A stretch of DNA of 46,600 nucleotides from a virus, in the IMG/VR virus record IMGVR_UViG_3300010885_039998, positions 1 to 46,600 of that record; one strand, 5' to 3'. A model generated the notes under the pieces. The model was not told the DNA's origin and did not search any database. It worked only from the letters and a program-made list of their open reading frames with translations. Below, one piece after another: positions 33,308 to 40,796 of this stretch (position 1 is the stretch's first letter; every line of letters starts with the position of its first letter). A program made the translations under genes and the position numbers.

Positions 33308-34354
33308 TTACTTGAACACCTTGATCACCAGTGTGTCCTTGTTGAGCCGGCCGTTGACCGGATGCTTCTTGCCCTTGATGTAGTCTCCCATGACCACATC
33401 CACTCGCTTGCTGGTGGCTGCATCACGCAGAGTTCCCAGGGTTTGCTTAGGATTGCGCAGTGTCTTGGCAAAGCTCTTGGCTTCGTCATAGCCTGTAACC
33501 TTGGTGCCTTTGATGCTCAATCCACCGTCGCCTGCAACGTAAAGATACACCTTGCGGCTCTTGCTGTTATACACCAATGCCTTGCTGCTGCCTGGTATCA
33601 TAGCAGGGTTGATGCTGGCCATGTCAGTGTTGAGATCCACTGTCTTGAACTTGGCCTTGCTGGCCTGCTTCACGCTCTTGCGGCTAGCTCCGCGGCTGTC
33701 CGCCACTGCCTTGGCATTACCAGTGCTGGTTGCTAGCACGTTGACGACGGTTACGATTGGTTCGATGGTCTCGGCAACAAGTTCGTTATCCTTGTCACGT
33801 AGAGCGTCAGCAAAGCTCTCTTTGAAGTGATCATAGAGGCGTTTGAGCATCTGTTGGTTAGGTTGTGAGCGATCTAGCAGTTTCTTGACTGCTTCTTCAA
33901 TTTCAGCAGGGTTAGACAAGTGCTTACGCCAAATAGCCTCCATCTTGCTATAAAGCATGACATAGTCCAAATTGCGTTTTTGTACAGTGCTCAGCTTACG
34001 CTCGGGTTCTTCGTCTGCTGTGACAACTTTGATCTGCAGCAGCTCTTCAACTTTAGCGTTAAACCACACTTGAATGTCTTCTGGCATCACAGCGCCATGC
34101 TGCACCACAAACGCGATACGCCCAACAGTGGCATAATGATGCGTAGGCAGCGCAGCCCAATGATCCTGCTCATCAATATCGCGGTTTAGCTTAGCCCACG
34201 ATTGGAAGTATTGCTTGAATGTAGCATAATCCATTTCTACGCGAGCCCAGTCCATAGCTTCGCGCCATGCTTTGGCATGGTTGTCATTTTCTGGACCTGC
34301 AGCAGAGAAATCCACCCCTTTGATCTTACGGGGAATAGCAGTGATCTGTTCCAT
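33308..34354 (-). CDS. Unknown early-expressed phage protein
   Basis: The ATG at 34354, with a GGAGGG site 5 bases upstream, gives 348 residues; the TTG at 34369 is less likely. The N-terminal 190 residues are helical and rich in Trp and charged residues (AKAWREAMDWARVEMDYATFKQYFQSW, SKMEAIWRKHL). A basic linker (SRGASRKSVKQASKAKFK) near 225-245 precedes a beta-rich C-terminal domain (KALVYNSKSRKVYLYVAG, DVVMGDYIKGKKHP). No catalytic motif recognised. A strong sigma-70-type promoter marks it as early, unlike its structural neighbours, so a role in takeover, DNA binding or regulation is conceivable but not shown. Confidence 0.75.
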   Translation of the reverse strand: MEQITAIPRKIKGVDFSAAGPENDNHAKAWREAMDWARVEMDYATFKQYFQSWAKLNRDIDEQDHWAALPTHHYATVGRIAFVVQHGAVMPEDIQVWFNAKVEELLQIKVVTADEEPERKLSTVQKRNLDYVMLYSKMEAIWRKHLSNPAEIEEAVKKLLDRSQPNQQMLKRLYDHFKESFADALRDKDNELVAETIEPIVTVVNVLATSTGNAKAVADSRGASRKSVKQASKAKFKTVDLNTDMASINPAMIPGSSKALVYNSKSRKVYLYVAGDGGLSIKGTKVTGYDEAKSFAKTLRNPKQTLGTLRDAATSKRVDVVMGDYIKGKKHPVNGRLNKDTLVIKVFK

Positions 34355-34376
34355 CGTCTGTCCCTCCAATATCCTA

Positions 34377-34404
34377 ATAATAGCATGATTTTAGCGTCTG
34401 TCAA
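34377..34404 (-). promoter_or_regulatory. Strong sigma-70-type early promoter of the 348-aa gene
   Basis: On the minus strand TTGACA (34399-34404) is followed after 16 bases by TATTAT (34377-34382), 22 bases before the ATG with its GGAGGG site. Confidence 0.65.
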
Positions 34405-34471
34405 CTGGTTTTTGCCTATTTTCTCATTATTTTCTCAATGAAATCAATGATATAAACCGTAGATCTACGAG

Positions 34472-34479
34472 AATAAATA
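34472..34479 (+). promoter_or_regulatory. Late promoter variant of gene 14
   Basis: AATAAATA on the plus strand, 28 bases before the GTG start of gp14. The same variant precedes gp15. Confidence 0.5.
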
Positions 34480-34507
34480 CCAATGTGCTAGAACCAAGGA
34501 GTAGCTC

Positions 34508-35647
34508 GTGCCACCATTAACCCTGTGGAAGGGCGCAGCCGTAAGGACCAACGATTATAAGCTCTTTGATCGCTTGATCGGAGAATCATATCGAGTTGGG
34601 GGTACCGAGTTTCTAATACACAAATACCTTGGTCCAAAACCCACTGGAACCACAGGTGACTTCACTCTTCCTAACACAGGATTAGATGCAGTCAACTCAA
34701 ACACAAATAATGTGTTAGAGATACAAGATGTGCTCAACATGGAAATACGAGACCGAGCATATGACCAAGACGTGATAGCCCTCAAAGGGCACTATGCAAT
34801 CAGCGATACAGAGTTTGATCTAAGACAGTTTGGTCTGTTCCTGAGCAACGAGACAATTTTTGTGACTTTCCATCTAAACAGCATGGTTAACAGCATAGGT
34901 CGAACTTTGATGAGCGGCGACGTCATAGAGATATCGCACCGCCGCGATGATCTAGCACTGGGCGACTTTGTGTTAGCCAAATACTATGTGGTGCAGGAAG
35001 GTGCTCGACCAGCCGAAGGCTACAGCCCAACTTGGTGGCCTCATATATGGCGTGTCAAATGCGACCCAATCACTGATAGCCAAGAGTACAGAGACATACT
35101 GCAGAAACCAGCAACAGATCTCAACGGAGATCCAATACCAAATCCAAATGGCACAGGCACTCTCACGCTGGCTGATATGTTAAGCGTGTATAACAGAGAA
35201 ATAGAAATCAATGACAGGATAGTAGCACAGGCCAACATAGAAGTACCTTTTAGGAATCTACAAGGTCAGCAGTTCTATGTTCTAGAAGGTCAGCTTAATC
35301 AGCCAGTGAGCATATTAGCCATGGATGGCATACCTCCAAATCAAAGCAAGCCAGTAACAACAGCTGTGAGTTTCCCACCCGGTGCTCCGGCAGGCACTTG
35401 GGTATTAAGAGTAGATTATAGTCCACCACAGCTGTTCCAACGAGTTCAACAACCTGATAACAGCTCAGCTGTTTGGATTAGGCGCGAGATCAACTACAGA
35501 ACCAGCTGGACTCCTAGCACATCAACGCTAGCCGGGTTCATAAATAATGCGACTACCGAGACTACCTTGCAGGATGGATCTGTCGTTCCACAGAGACAAG
35601 ATCTGAGAACCGTCCTGAAAGCCAAGCTTGATCCAGACATCATATAG
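34508..35647 (+). CDS. 14: gp14-like neck protein
   Basis: The 379-residue protein starts at a GTG with AAGGAG six bases upstream. The N-terminal part, RTNDYKLFDRLIGESYRVGGTEFLIHKYLG, matches the T4 gp14 opening (RTDEYKLFDRL). The central block carries DFDLRQFGLFLSNETIFVTFH-type strands and SGDVIEISHRRDDLALGDFVLAKYYVVQE. The family completes the head and joins it to the tail with gp13. It is longer than T4 gp14 (256 aa), with extra residues in the C-terminal half containing Pro- and Gly-rich loops. The GH19 endolysin gene follows after 9 bases. Confidence 0.85.
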   Translation: MPPLTLWKGAAVRTNDYKLFDRLIGESYRVGGTEFLIHKYLGPKPTGTTGDFTLPNTGLDAVNSNTNNVLEIQDVLNMEIRDRAYDQDVIALKGHYAISDTEFDLRQFGLFLSNETIFVTFHLNSMVNSIGRTLMSGDVIEISHRRDDLALGDFVLAKYYVVQEGARPAEGYSPTWWPHIWRVKCDPITDSQEYRDILQKPATDLNGDPIPNPNGTGTLTLADMLSVYNREIEINDRIVAQANIEVPFRNLQGQQFYVLEGQLNQPVSILAMDGIPPNQSKPVTTAVSFPPGAPAGTWVLRVDYSPPQLFQRVQQPDNSSAVWIRREINYRTSWTPSTSTLAGFINNATTETTLQDGSVVPQRQDLRTVLKAKLDPDII

Positions 35648-35656
35648 GAGAAATAA

Positions 35657-36271
35657 ATGATTTCCTCTGATCAACTACAGCAGATATTCCCACAGTCTGA
35701 TGCCAGCGATCTTGATGAGATATGCGGGCCTCTCAATGCAGCAATGTTAGAATTCAACATCACCAGTCCCAGAGAGCAGGCCATGTTCCTAGCACAATGC
35801 GGACATGAAAGCGGTGGATTTTCTGTGGTACAGGAGAATCTAAACTACAAAGCAGAAACATTGGTCAAGGTTTTTCCAAAATATTTCAGAGACGTAGATC
35901 CGAATGATTATGCTAAACAACCAGAGAAGATAGCAAATCGAGTTTACAGCAGCCGCATGGGTAATGGCGACGAAGCCAGCGGCGACGGTTATCGCTATCG
36001 CGGACGAGGCCTCATACAGTTGACCGGCAAGGACAATTACAATGCCTGTGCTGCAGCTCTCAAGATAGATTTGCACGAAGATCCTGACTATCTAGAAACT
36101 GCAGAAGGTGCAGCCAGGAGCGCTGCATGGTTTTGGGCACATAACGGGCTCAACAAGTACGCAGACGCCGATGATATCGTTGGGTGCACCAAGCGTGTAA
36201 ACGGTGGTACTATTGGACTTGAAGAGAGGACGCACTACTATCGGGCAGCAAAGTCTGTGCTAATCGGCTAG
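35657..36271 (+). CDS. GH19 chitinase-like endolysin
   Basis: The 204-residue protein matches glycoside hydrolase family 19 phage endolysins, which cut peptidoglycan. It shows ITSPREQAMFLAQCGHESGGF at 34-54 with catalytic Glu51, KAETLVKVFPKYF, ANRVYSSRMGNGDEASGDGYRYRGRGLIQLTGKDNY at about 92-127 (the family signature), and VNGGTIGLEER near the end. A GGAG site precedes the ATG. No signal peptide is visible, so it would need a holin or another export route; none is recognised in the window. Its end overlaps the convergent small gene by 12 bases. Confidence 0.9.
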   Translation: MISSDQLQQIFPQSDASDLDEICGPLNAAMLEFNITSPREQAMFLAQCGHESGGFSVVQENLNYKAETLVKVFPKYFRDVDPNDYAKQPEKIANRVYSSRMGNGDEASGDGYRYRGRGLIQLTGKDNYNACAAALKIDLHEDPDYLETAEGAARSAAWFWAHNGLNKYADADDIVGCTKRVNGGTIGLEERTHYYRAAKSVLIG

Positions 36272-36475
36272 TTTTGATTGTATGCGATCTTTCATATCTA
36301 CGACTTTTTCTCGCTCTATCATATCTATAATCTGGTTCGTAAGGTCAATTTCCCTGCGAACCAGATCTAGCTTTGCGCTCAGCTTGCGCAGCTCTTCATG
36401 ATAATAACACAGTTCCTCTTCTTTGCGTTTGCGCATATCGTATATGTCGTCAAGCAAGATGAGTTTAGCTGTCAT
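36260..36475 (-). CDS. Small coiled-coil phage protein of unknown function
   Basis: The 71-residue product is almost entirely a charged helix with heptad-like hydrophobics (LRKLSAKLDLVRREIDLTNQIIDMIERE), so it should form a coiled coil. Support that it is real: an AGAGGT ribosome site at the right distance and an exact TATAAATA late promoter 18 bases before the ATG. Being late, it may be a small structural or assembly helper. No homologue is recalled. Confidence 0.7.
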   Translation of the reverse strand: MTAKLILLDDIYDMRKRKEEELCYYHEELRKLSAKLDLVRREIDLTNQIIDMIEREKVVDMKDRIQSKLAD

Positions 36476-36492
36476 GTCAGATACCTCTAAGA

Positions 36493-36500
36493 TATTTATA
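36493..36500 (-). promoter_or_regulatory. Late promoter of the small coiled-coil gene
   Basis: Exact TATAAATA on the minus strand. It lies only 7 bases from the plus-strand late promoter of gp15, so the two are divergent and back to back. Confidence 0.65.
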
Positions 36501-36507
36501 AACCACC

Positions 36508-36515
36508 AATAAATA
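36508..36515 (+). promoter_or_regulatory. Late promoter variant of gene 15
   Basis: AATAAATA on the plus strand, 19 bases before the gp15 ATG, with AAGGA in between. Confidence 0.55.
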
Positions 36516-36534
36516 TCACCAGCAAGGAAATAAC

Positions 36535-38196
36535 ATGGAATATTGGTATTCAGGACAACTGCGAAATTACCGCCTGCAGTTCATCAGAGCTTTCAGTAAC
36601 TTTTACTATAGCGTGGGAACTAATCCAGATGGCACGCCAAATCTAGTGAGATGTCCTTGCCGATATGGTGACCCAACGCGCATTGCTGCCACAGTTGTCA
36701 AAGGCAACAGTGAAAATAAATTGCTCACTACACCGTTCATCACCTGCTGGATCAGCAATCTAGCCATGGCCCCTAATCGTCGCCAGGGACCTCAGATCAT
36801 AGACACAGTGCAGGTTGACGAAAGACAATATGACAACGATACAAATTCTTATCTCAACACGCCAGGTAATCGTTATAGCATTGCACGATATATGCCAGTG
36901 CCCTATGAATTAAGCATGAGTGTTGACATATGGAGTCCTAACGAAAGCGTCAAGGAACAATTGGTTGAACAGATAATGGTATTATACAATCCTGCCATCG
37001 AGATACAGACCAGCAACAACCCGTTAGATTGGACGGTGTTGAGCTGGATCGAAATGCAGGATCAAATAACCTGGAGCAGCAGGACCATACCAATAGGCAC
37101 GGATAATCCAATTGATGTGCTGACCATGGTATTTAGGTTTCCTATCTGGATCAATCCACCAGCACAGGTCAACAGACAAAATATCATCGAAAGCATCATC
37201 ACCAGTGTGATAGAAGGCAATAAAGCCAGCAGCGAGCAAGTTGATTGGACTGAATACGAATTCCTAAGCAGGCAAGTAGTCACTCCCGGAGATTACAGCG
37301 TTACTCTGGATTGGATAGGTAACAATCAATATACTATGAGCGTGAGGAACACTGCGGGCGACCCTGTGGAGCCTAGCAACAAAGCTACAGTGACTTTTTC
37401 GCAAGAAAATCCAACCTTGACATTGGGTACCAGTTTTTCATTCAATGGTATCGTAATACCTATCACAACAACTAACATAGCTACATTCGTAGATAATGCT
37501 GCATCTTTGATGATTAATACCAGTTACAACATACAGCTGCAGAACAAGAACCAGATCATGTTCATCAATAACACTGGCGGAGATAATGTCTTTGAAAACA
37601 TCACCGGCAGTCCATTATATGCCATGGGATTACTAGCAGCAGTCTATCCGGGCGGAGACATAGCTTGGTGGAGAACTATACTAGCGTATGGAAGTCTCAA
37701 ACCATATTCTGCCTATGGATCAAATGCCAGCCAACTGTCTGTATGGACATCGATAGATCAGTTTACACCAACTACTTCATATCAAGCAACAGGCTACATT
37801 GATTTGCATCCGACTAACCAGAATCTATTGATTTGGACTGTTGAACCAGATAGCTTACCCACGGCAACACTTGAACCTATAACAGCTATTGTGAATCCAT
37901 TGGAAAAAGGTCCCAATGCAGGATTGCCACCCGCTATGTTTGGACAAAGTTATCTCTTAACAGAAAAACCTGCCATAACCAGCGAAGCATGGGGAAACAT
38001 AACTGCATCAGCCAATGATATAGTTAAATTTGATGGAAATACTTGGCAGGTTACTTTCCAAGCCAGCAATAACATAGGTAGTAAACAATACTTAAACAAT
38101 CTATTCACTGGCAAGCTCTTAGAGTGGGATGGGTCTTACTGGTCAGAATACTTGCTAGCTCGCTACTCACAAGGGTACTGGCGTCTGGCTCTATAA
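36535..38196 (+). CDS. 15: gp15-like tail sheath terminator, enlarged by a C-terminal extension
   Basis: The first 230 of 553 residues match T4 gp15 (272 aa), which caps the tube and sheath and joins tail to head. They carry YWYSGQLRNYRLQFIRAFSNFYYSVG at 3-28, VRCPCRYGDPTRIAA near 38, YMPVPYELSMSVDIWSPNESVKEQLVEQIMVLYNP near 119-153 and a closing IWINPPA segment. The C-terminal 320 residues are an added beta-rich region; residues about 294-365 resemble the IN-type repeats inserted in gp18, and DGNTWQV/WDGSYWSEY near the end recall its Trp motifs. Sheath and terminator have apparently gained related decorations. The TAA lies within a TATAAATA late promoter. Confidence 0.85.
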   Translation: MEYWYSGQLRNYRLQFIRAFSNFYYSVGTNPDGTPNLVRCPCRYGDPTRIAATVVKGNSENKLLTTPFITCWISNLAMAPNRRQGPQIIDTVQVDERQYDNDTNSYLNTPGNRYSIARYMPVPYELSMSVDIWSPNESVKEQLVEQIMVLYNPAIEIQTSNNPLDWTVLSWIEMQDQITWSSRTIPIGTDNPIDVLTMVFRFPIWINPPAQVNRQNIIESIITSVIEGNKASSEQVDWTEYEFLSRQVVTPGDYSVTLDWIGNNQYTMSVRNTAGDPVEPSNKATVTFSQENPTLTLGTSFSFNGIVIPITTTNIATFVDNAASLMINTSYNIQLQNKNQIMFINNTGGDNVFENITGSPLYAMGLLAAVYPGGDIAWWRTILAYGSLKPYSAYGSNASQLSVWTSIDQFTPTTSYQATGYIDLHPTNQNLLIWTVEPDSLPTATLEPITAIVNPLEKGPNAGLPPAMFGQSYLLTEKPAITSEAWGNITASANDIVKFDGNTWQVTFQASNNIGSKQYLNNLFTGKLLEWDGSYWSEYLLARYSQGYWRLAL

Positions 38197-38199
38197 ATA
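38192..38199 (+). promoter_or_regulatory. Possible late promoter at the gp15 stop codon
   Basis: Exact TATAAATA, but only 4 bases before the next ATG and with no ribosome site between, so it would drive a leaderless mRNA, serve later genes, or be chance. Confidence 0.4.
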
Positions 38200-38203
38200 T
38201 CAG

Positions 38204-38953
38204 ATGCTTACAGAGAAGATCGCAAACCTCAACATAGATGAAAAGAAATTTGAAGAGGTTTTCACGCCTGAGGTACACAGCGTGGCAGATGTTCTGCGCA
38301 AGTACGGATTTGATGCGCGTGTAGTTGGCGGTGCAGTACGAGACTTTGTGCGAGGACAACCTCCAAGAGATATAGATTTTGCAACTGATGCTGATCCAAG
38401 TGAGCTGATCTATATCTTTAACCTAGAAGATATCCCACACGACGACAAGGGCATAGCTCACGGAACTATCAAAGCAGTGTTTGGTAATAACAAAATTGAT
38501 GTAACCAGCATAGCCTATAAGCTAGAGCTGAAAGATGGCAAGGTAAGAGCGGTCACAGGTCAAGACTGGGAGCAGGATGCCCAAGACAGAGATCTCACTA
38601 TCAACAGCATGAGCATAGACAAAGATGGTACCCTCTATGATTATACAGGAGGTTTGGATGATCTCCGTAATCAGCGAGTAGTAATGTTACCATCTACACA
38701 CGATAAGCTTACTGATGATCCACATCTGATCATGCGATGGTTTAAAGCGCTGGGTTATTTTGATAAACCTAGATGGCCCAAGCAGGATTATGATACAATC
38801 AAACAACACATGCCGCTGCTTGCTAAGATACAAGGTGAAGAAAAGACAGATAGAGAATTAAGCAGCATAATGCGCGGCAAAAACGGTCAGAAGATAGTAC
38901 ACATGATGTGCAACATGGGTGCTGACAAGTATCTTGGAATAAATTGCGATTGA
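38204..38953 (+). CDS. CCA-adding enzyme/poly(A) polymerase-type nucleotidyltransferase
   Basis: The 249-residue protein has the class II nucleotidyltransferase head: VADVLRKYGFDARVVGGAVRDFVRGQPPRDIDFATDADPSEL at 27-68 with the catalytic DxD, then HGTIKAVFGNNKIDVTSIA near 87 (third carboxylate) and DWEQDAQDRDLTINSMSID near 118 (the conserved RRDFTIN-like motif). The neck follows (DPHLIMRWFKALGYF), but the tail domain of full enzymes (about 400 aa) is mostly missing. It may repair tRNA 3' ends, which T4-like infection damages, or add tails to RNA. It is 7 bases after gp15. Confidence 0.87.
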   Translation: MLTEKIANLNIDEKKFEEVFTPEVHSVADVLRKYGFDARVVGGAVRDFVRGQPPRDIDFATDADPSELIYIFNLEDIPHDDKGIAHGTIKAVFGNNKIDVTSIAYKLELKDGKVRAVTGQDWEQDAQDRDLTINSMSIDKDGTLYDYTGGLDDLRNQRVVMLPSTHDKLTDDPHLIMRWFKALGYFDKPRWPKQDYDTIKQHMPLLAKIQGEEKTDRELSSIMRGKNGQKIVHMMCNMGADKYLGINCD

Positions 38954-38977
38954 TGTGGTACAACCACACAATTAGGC

Positions 38978-39841
38978 ATGTCAAAAGATCTCATAATAGG
39001 TTCATTTACAGACTACAACTGGGATAAGATCCAGTACTGGGTCAACAGCATAGACGCCTGCGGGTTCAAAGGCGACAAGGCCATGCTGGTTTATAATTCG
39101 CAGCTTAGCACCGTGCAGAAACTCAATGACAAGGGTTTCAAGATCATGGGATTTAATCAAGATGCGACCACGGGTAATCTGTTCTATAACGGACAGCTGA
39201 TCATAGTAGTAGAACGCTTCCTGCATCTACACAGCTTCCTTGAAAATCTCATGAAGGCCGAAGACTATCGCTACGTGATACACACTGATGTCAAAGACGT
39301 GGTATTTCAGCGAAATCCCAGCGAATGGTTGGACGTGAACATGGGCGATGCCAAGATATTGGCCAGCTGCGAAAGCCTTCAATATCAGCACGAACCCTGG
39401 GGTAACGAGAATCTACAGAACAGCTTCCCCTGGGTCTACGAACGGATGAAGACTAACCCTATCTGGAACTGCGGTGTGCAATGTGGCGTGCCCAGTGTGA
39501 TGAAAGATCTATGGCTAAACATCTATTTGCTAAGTGTGGGTAGCCAGCATGCTACCAAAGTTCACAATCCAGATCAAGCAGCATACAACGTGCTGCTGGG
39601 TCTAGAACCATATAAGAGCATCACCAAATTTAGCATGAGCGAGGATGGTTGGGCTTGCCAAGCGGGAACGTCATACGATCCTGCTAAGATGGCTACGTTC
39701 AAAACACACTTGCTTGAACCACAACCCGCATGGGATGGTGAGAATGCTACCACCAGCAAAGGTGCACAGCATTTCATATTGCATCAATACGATCGCATTC
39801 CAGATTGGAAACCAATAGTAGAGGCACGATATGCAGGTTAA
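38978..39841 (+). CDS. Putative GT-A fold glycosyltransferase
   Basis: The 287-residue protein has the layout of a nucleotide-diphosphosugar transferase. It has IIGSFTDYNWDKIQYWVNSI at the start, a strand AMLVYNS, YVIHTDVKDVVFQRNPSEWL near 96-115 where the acidic pair takes the DxD place, GVQCGVPSVMKDLW near 164 and HFILHQYDRIP near the end with His often used as metal ligand. It opens a block of four consecutive glycosyltransferase-like genes that probably build or decorate one glycan. A TGTGG-CCACA mini-hairpin precedes the gene. Donor and acceptor unknown. Confidence 0.6.
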   Translation: MSKDLIIGSFTDYNWDKIQYWVNSIDACGFKGDKAMLVYNSQLSTVQKLNDKGFKIMGFNQDATTGNLFYNGQLIIVVERFLHLHSFLENLMKAEDYRYVIHTDVKDVVFQRNPSEWLDVNMGDAKILASCESLQYQHEPWGNENLQNSFPWVYERMKTNPIWNCGVQCGVPSVMKDLWLNIYLLSVGSQHATKVHNPDQAAYNVLLGLEPYKSITKFSMSEDGWACQAGTSYDPAKMATFKTHLLEPQPAWDGENATTSKGAQHFILHQYDRIPDWKPIVEARYAG

Positions 39842-40796
39842 TCTTCAGGAAGCTTATCAAGCCGTTGACACTGCACTTAACCGTTTGGGTGTGCCTCATT
39901 TCAATCCTGGCCGCAGCATAGTAACCAGCGTGTATGGCAAGGAGATTGCCAGCGGATATGTGTTAATGCGCGAGCTGATCTTGCAAGAAGTCGCACTGCC
40001 TATCGAGATATTTCATCGCAAGGATGAGATCACGCCAGAACAGGCTGCTATATTACGCAGTCCTGCACCTGATCAGATCACGGTGCGAGAGATACAGGGC
40101 GATGCCAAAGATTTCATAACACCATATGGCACAAAGGCAGGATGGAGCACCAAACCTTATGCTCTCTGGGAAAGCAATTTTGCTGAGAATCTATGGTTAG
40201 ATGCTGACAGCTTTCCCATACGTAATCCAGAGTTCCTGTTTGATGATCAAGAATATCAGGACAAGGGCAGCTTGTTTTGGCGCGATGTTTTCAGCACAGA
40301 TCGTGCCAATCGATATCACGATAACGCTCCTATGTGGCGCATATTCAATGTTAATCCAACTGATGCAGAGCCTTTCGAGACTGGCCAACTGTTGATCAAC
40401 AAGGCGCAGTGCTGGGCTGAGATGAATTTGGTCAAACACTATGCCGACCACTGTGAGATATACTACCACTTTGGCGGTGATGCCGAAACCTTCCGCATGG
40501 CATGGTCGCATTGGTATCTGCGCAACGGTGGTCAGCTACAGTACATCAATTTTCAAGCTGACCCCAAGGTACCCTATGGTTTCATGCCGTTTGGTCCATT
40601 CCACAAAGGCGCTGTTAACCAATACAAGAAATGGGGAGGTGGCACAGTGATGGTGCAACGTGATCGCAATGGCAATGAGTTGTTCAACCATCGTAACATG
40701 GAAAAGTTTAGTCTTGGATCAAATCCCGTGTATCACGACATAACCAATGAGCTTAGATATCACCAGCACATAGAAGATCTGAGGCGCCTAATATGA
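39831..40796 (+). CDS. MNN1-like (GT71-type) putative mannosyltransferase
   Basis: The 321-residue product contains KPYALWESNFAENLWLDADSFPIRNPEFLFDDQEYQDKGSLFWRD at about 103-147. The LDAD metal site, the following F-x-D-x2-Y and the G-x-LFWRD string are characteristic of the alpha-mannosyltransferase MNN1 family. ETGQLLINKAQCW near 183 and HFGGDAETFRMAW near 217 continue the pattern. It overlaps the gene before it by 11 bases and the next by 4. It would transfer a sugar to a phage or host glycan in the cytoplasm; no membrane segment is seen. Confidence 0.75.
   Translation: MQVNLQEAYQAVDTALNRLGVPHFNPGRSIVTSVYGKEIASGYVLMRELILQEVALPIEIFHRKDEITPEQAAILRSPAPDQITVREIQGDAKDFITPYGTKAGWSTKPYALWESNFAENLWLDADSFPIRNPEFLFDDQEYQDKGSLFWRDVFSTDRANRYHDNAPMWRIFNVNPTDAEPFETGQLLINKAQCWAEMNLVKHYADHCEIYYHFGGDAETFRMAWSHWYLRNGGQLQYINFQADPKVPYGFMPFGPFHKGAVNQYKKWGGGTVMVQRDRNGNELFNHRNMEKFSLGSNPVYHDITNELRYHQHIEDLRRLI

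Noticed and set aside
38954-38968. Hairpin TGTGG-TACAA-CCACA as a terminator
   Set aside because: Short stem without a T run; it lies just before the next gene of the same direction.
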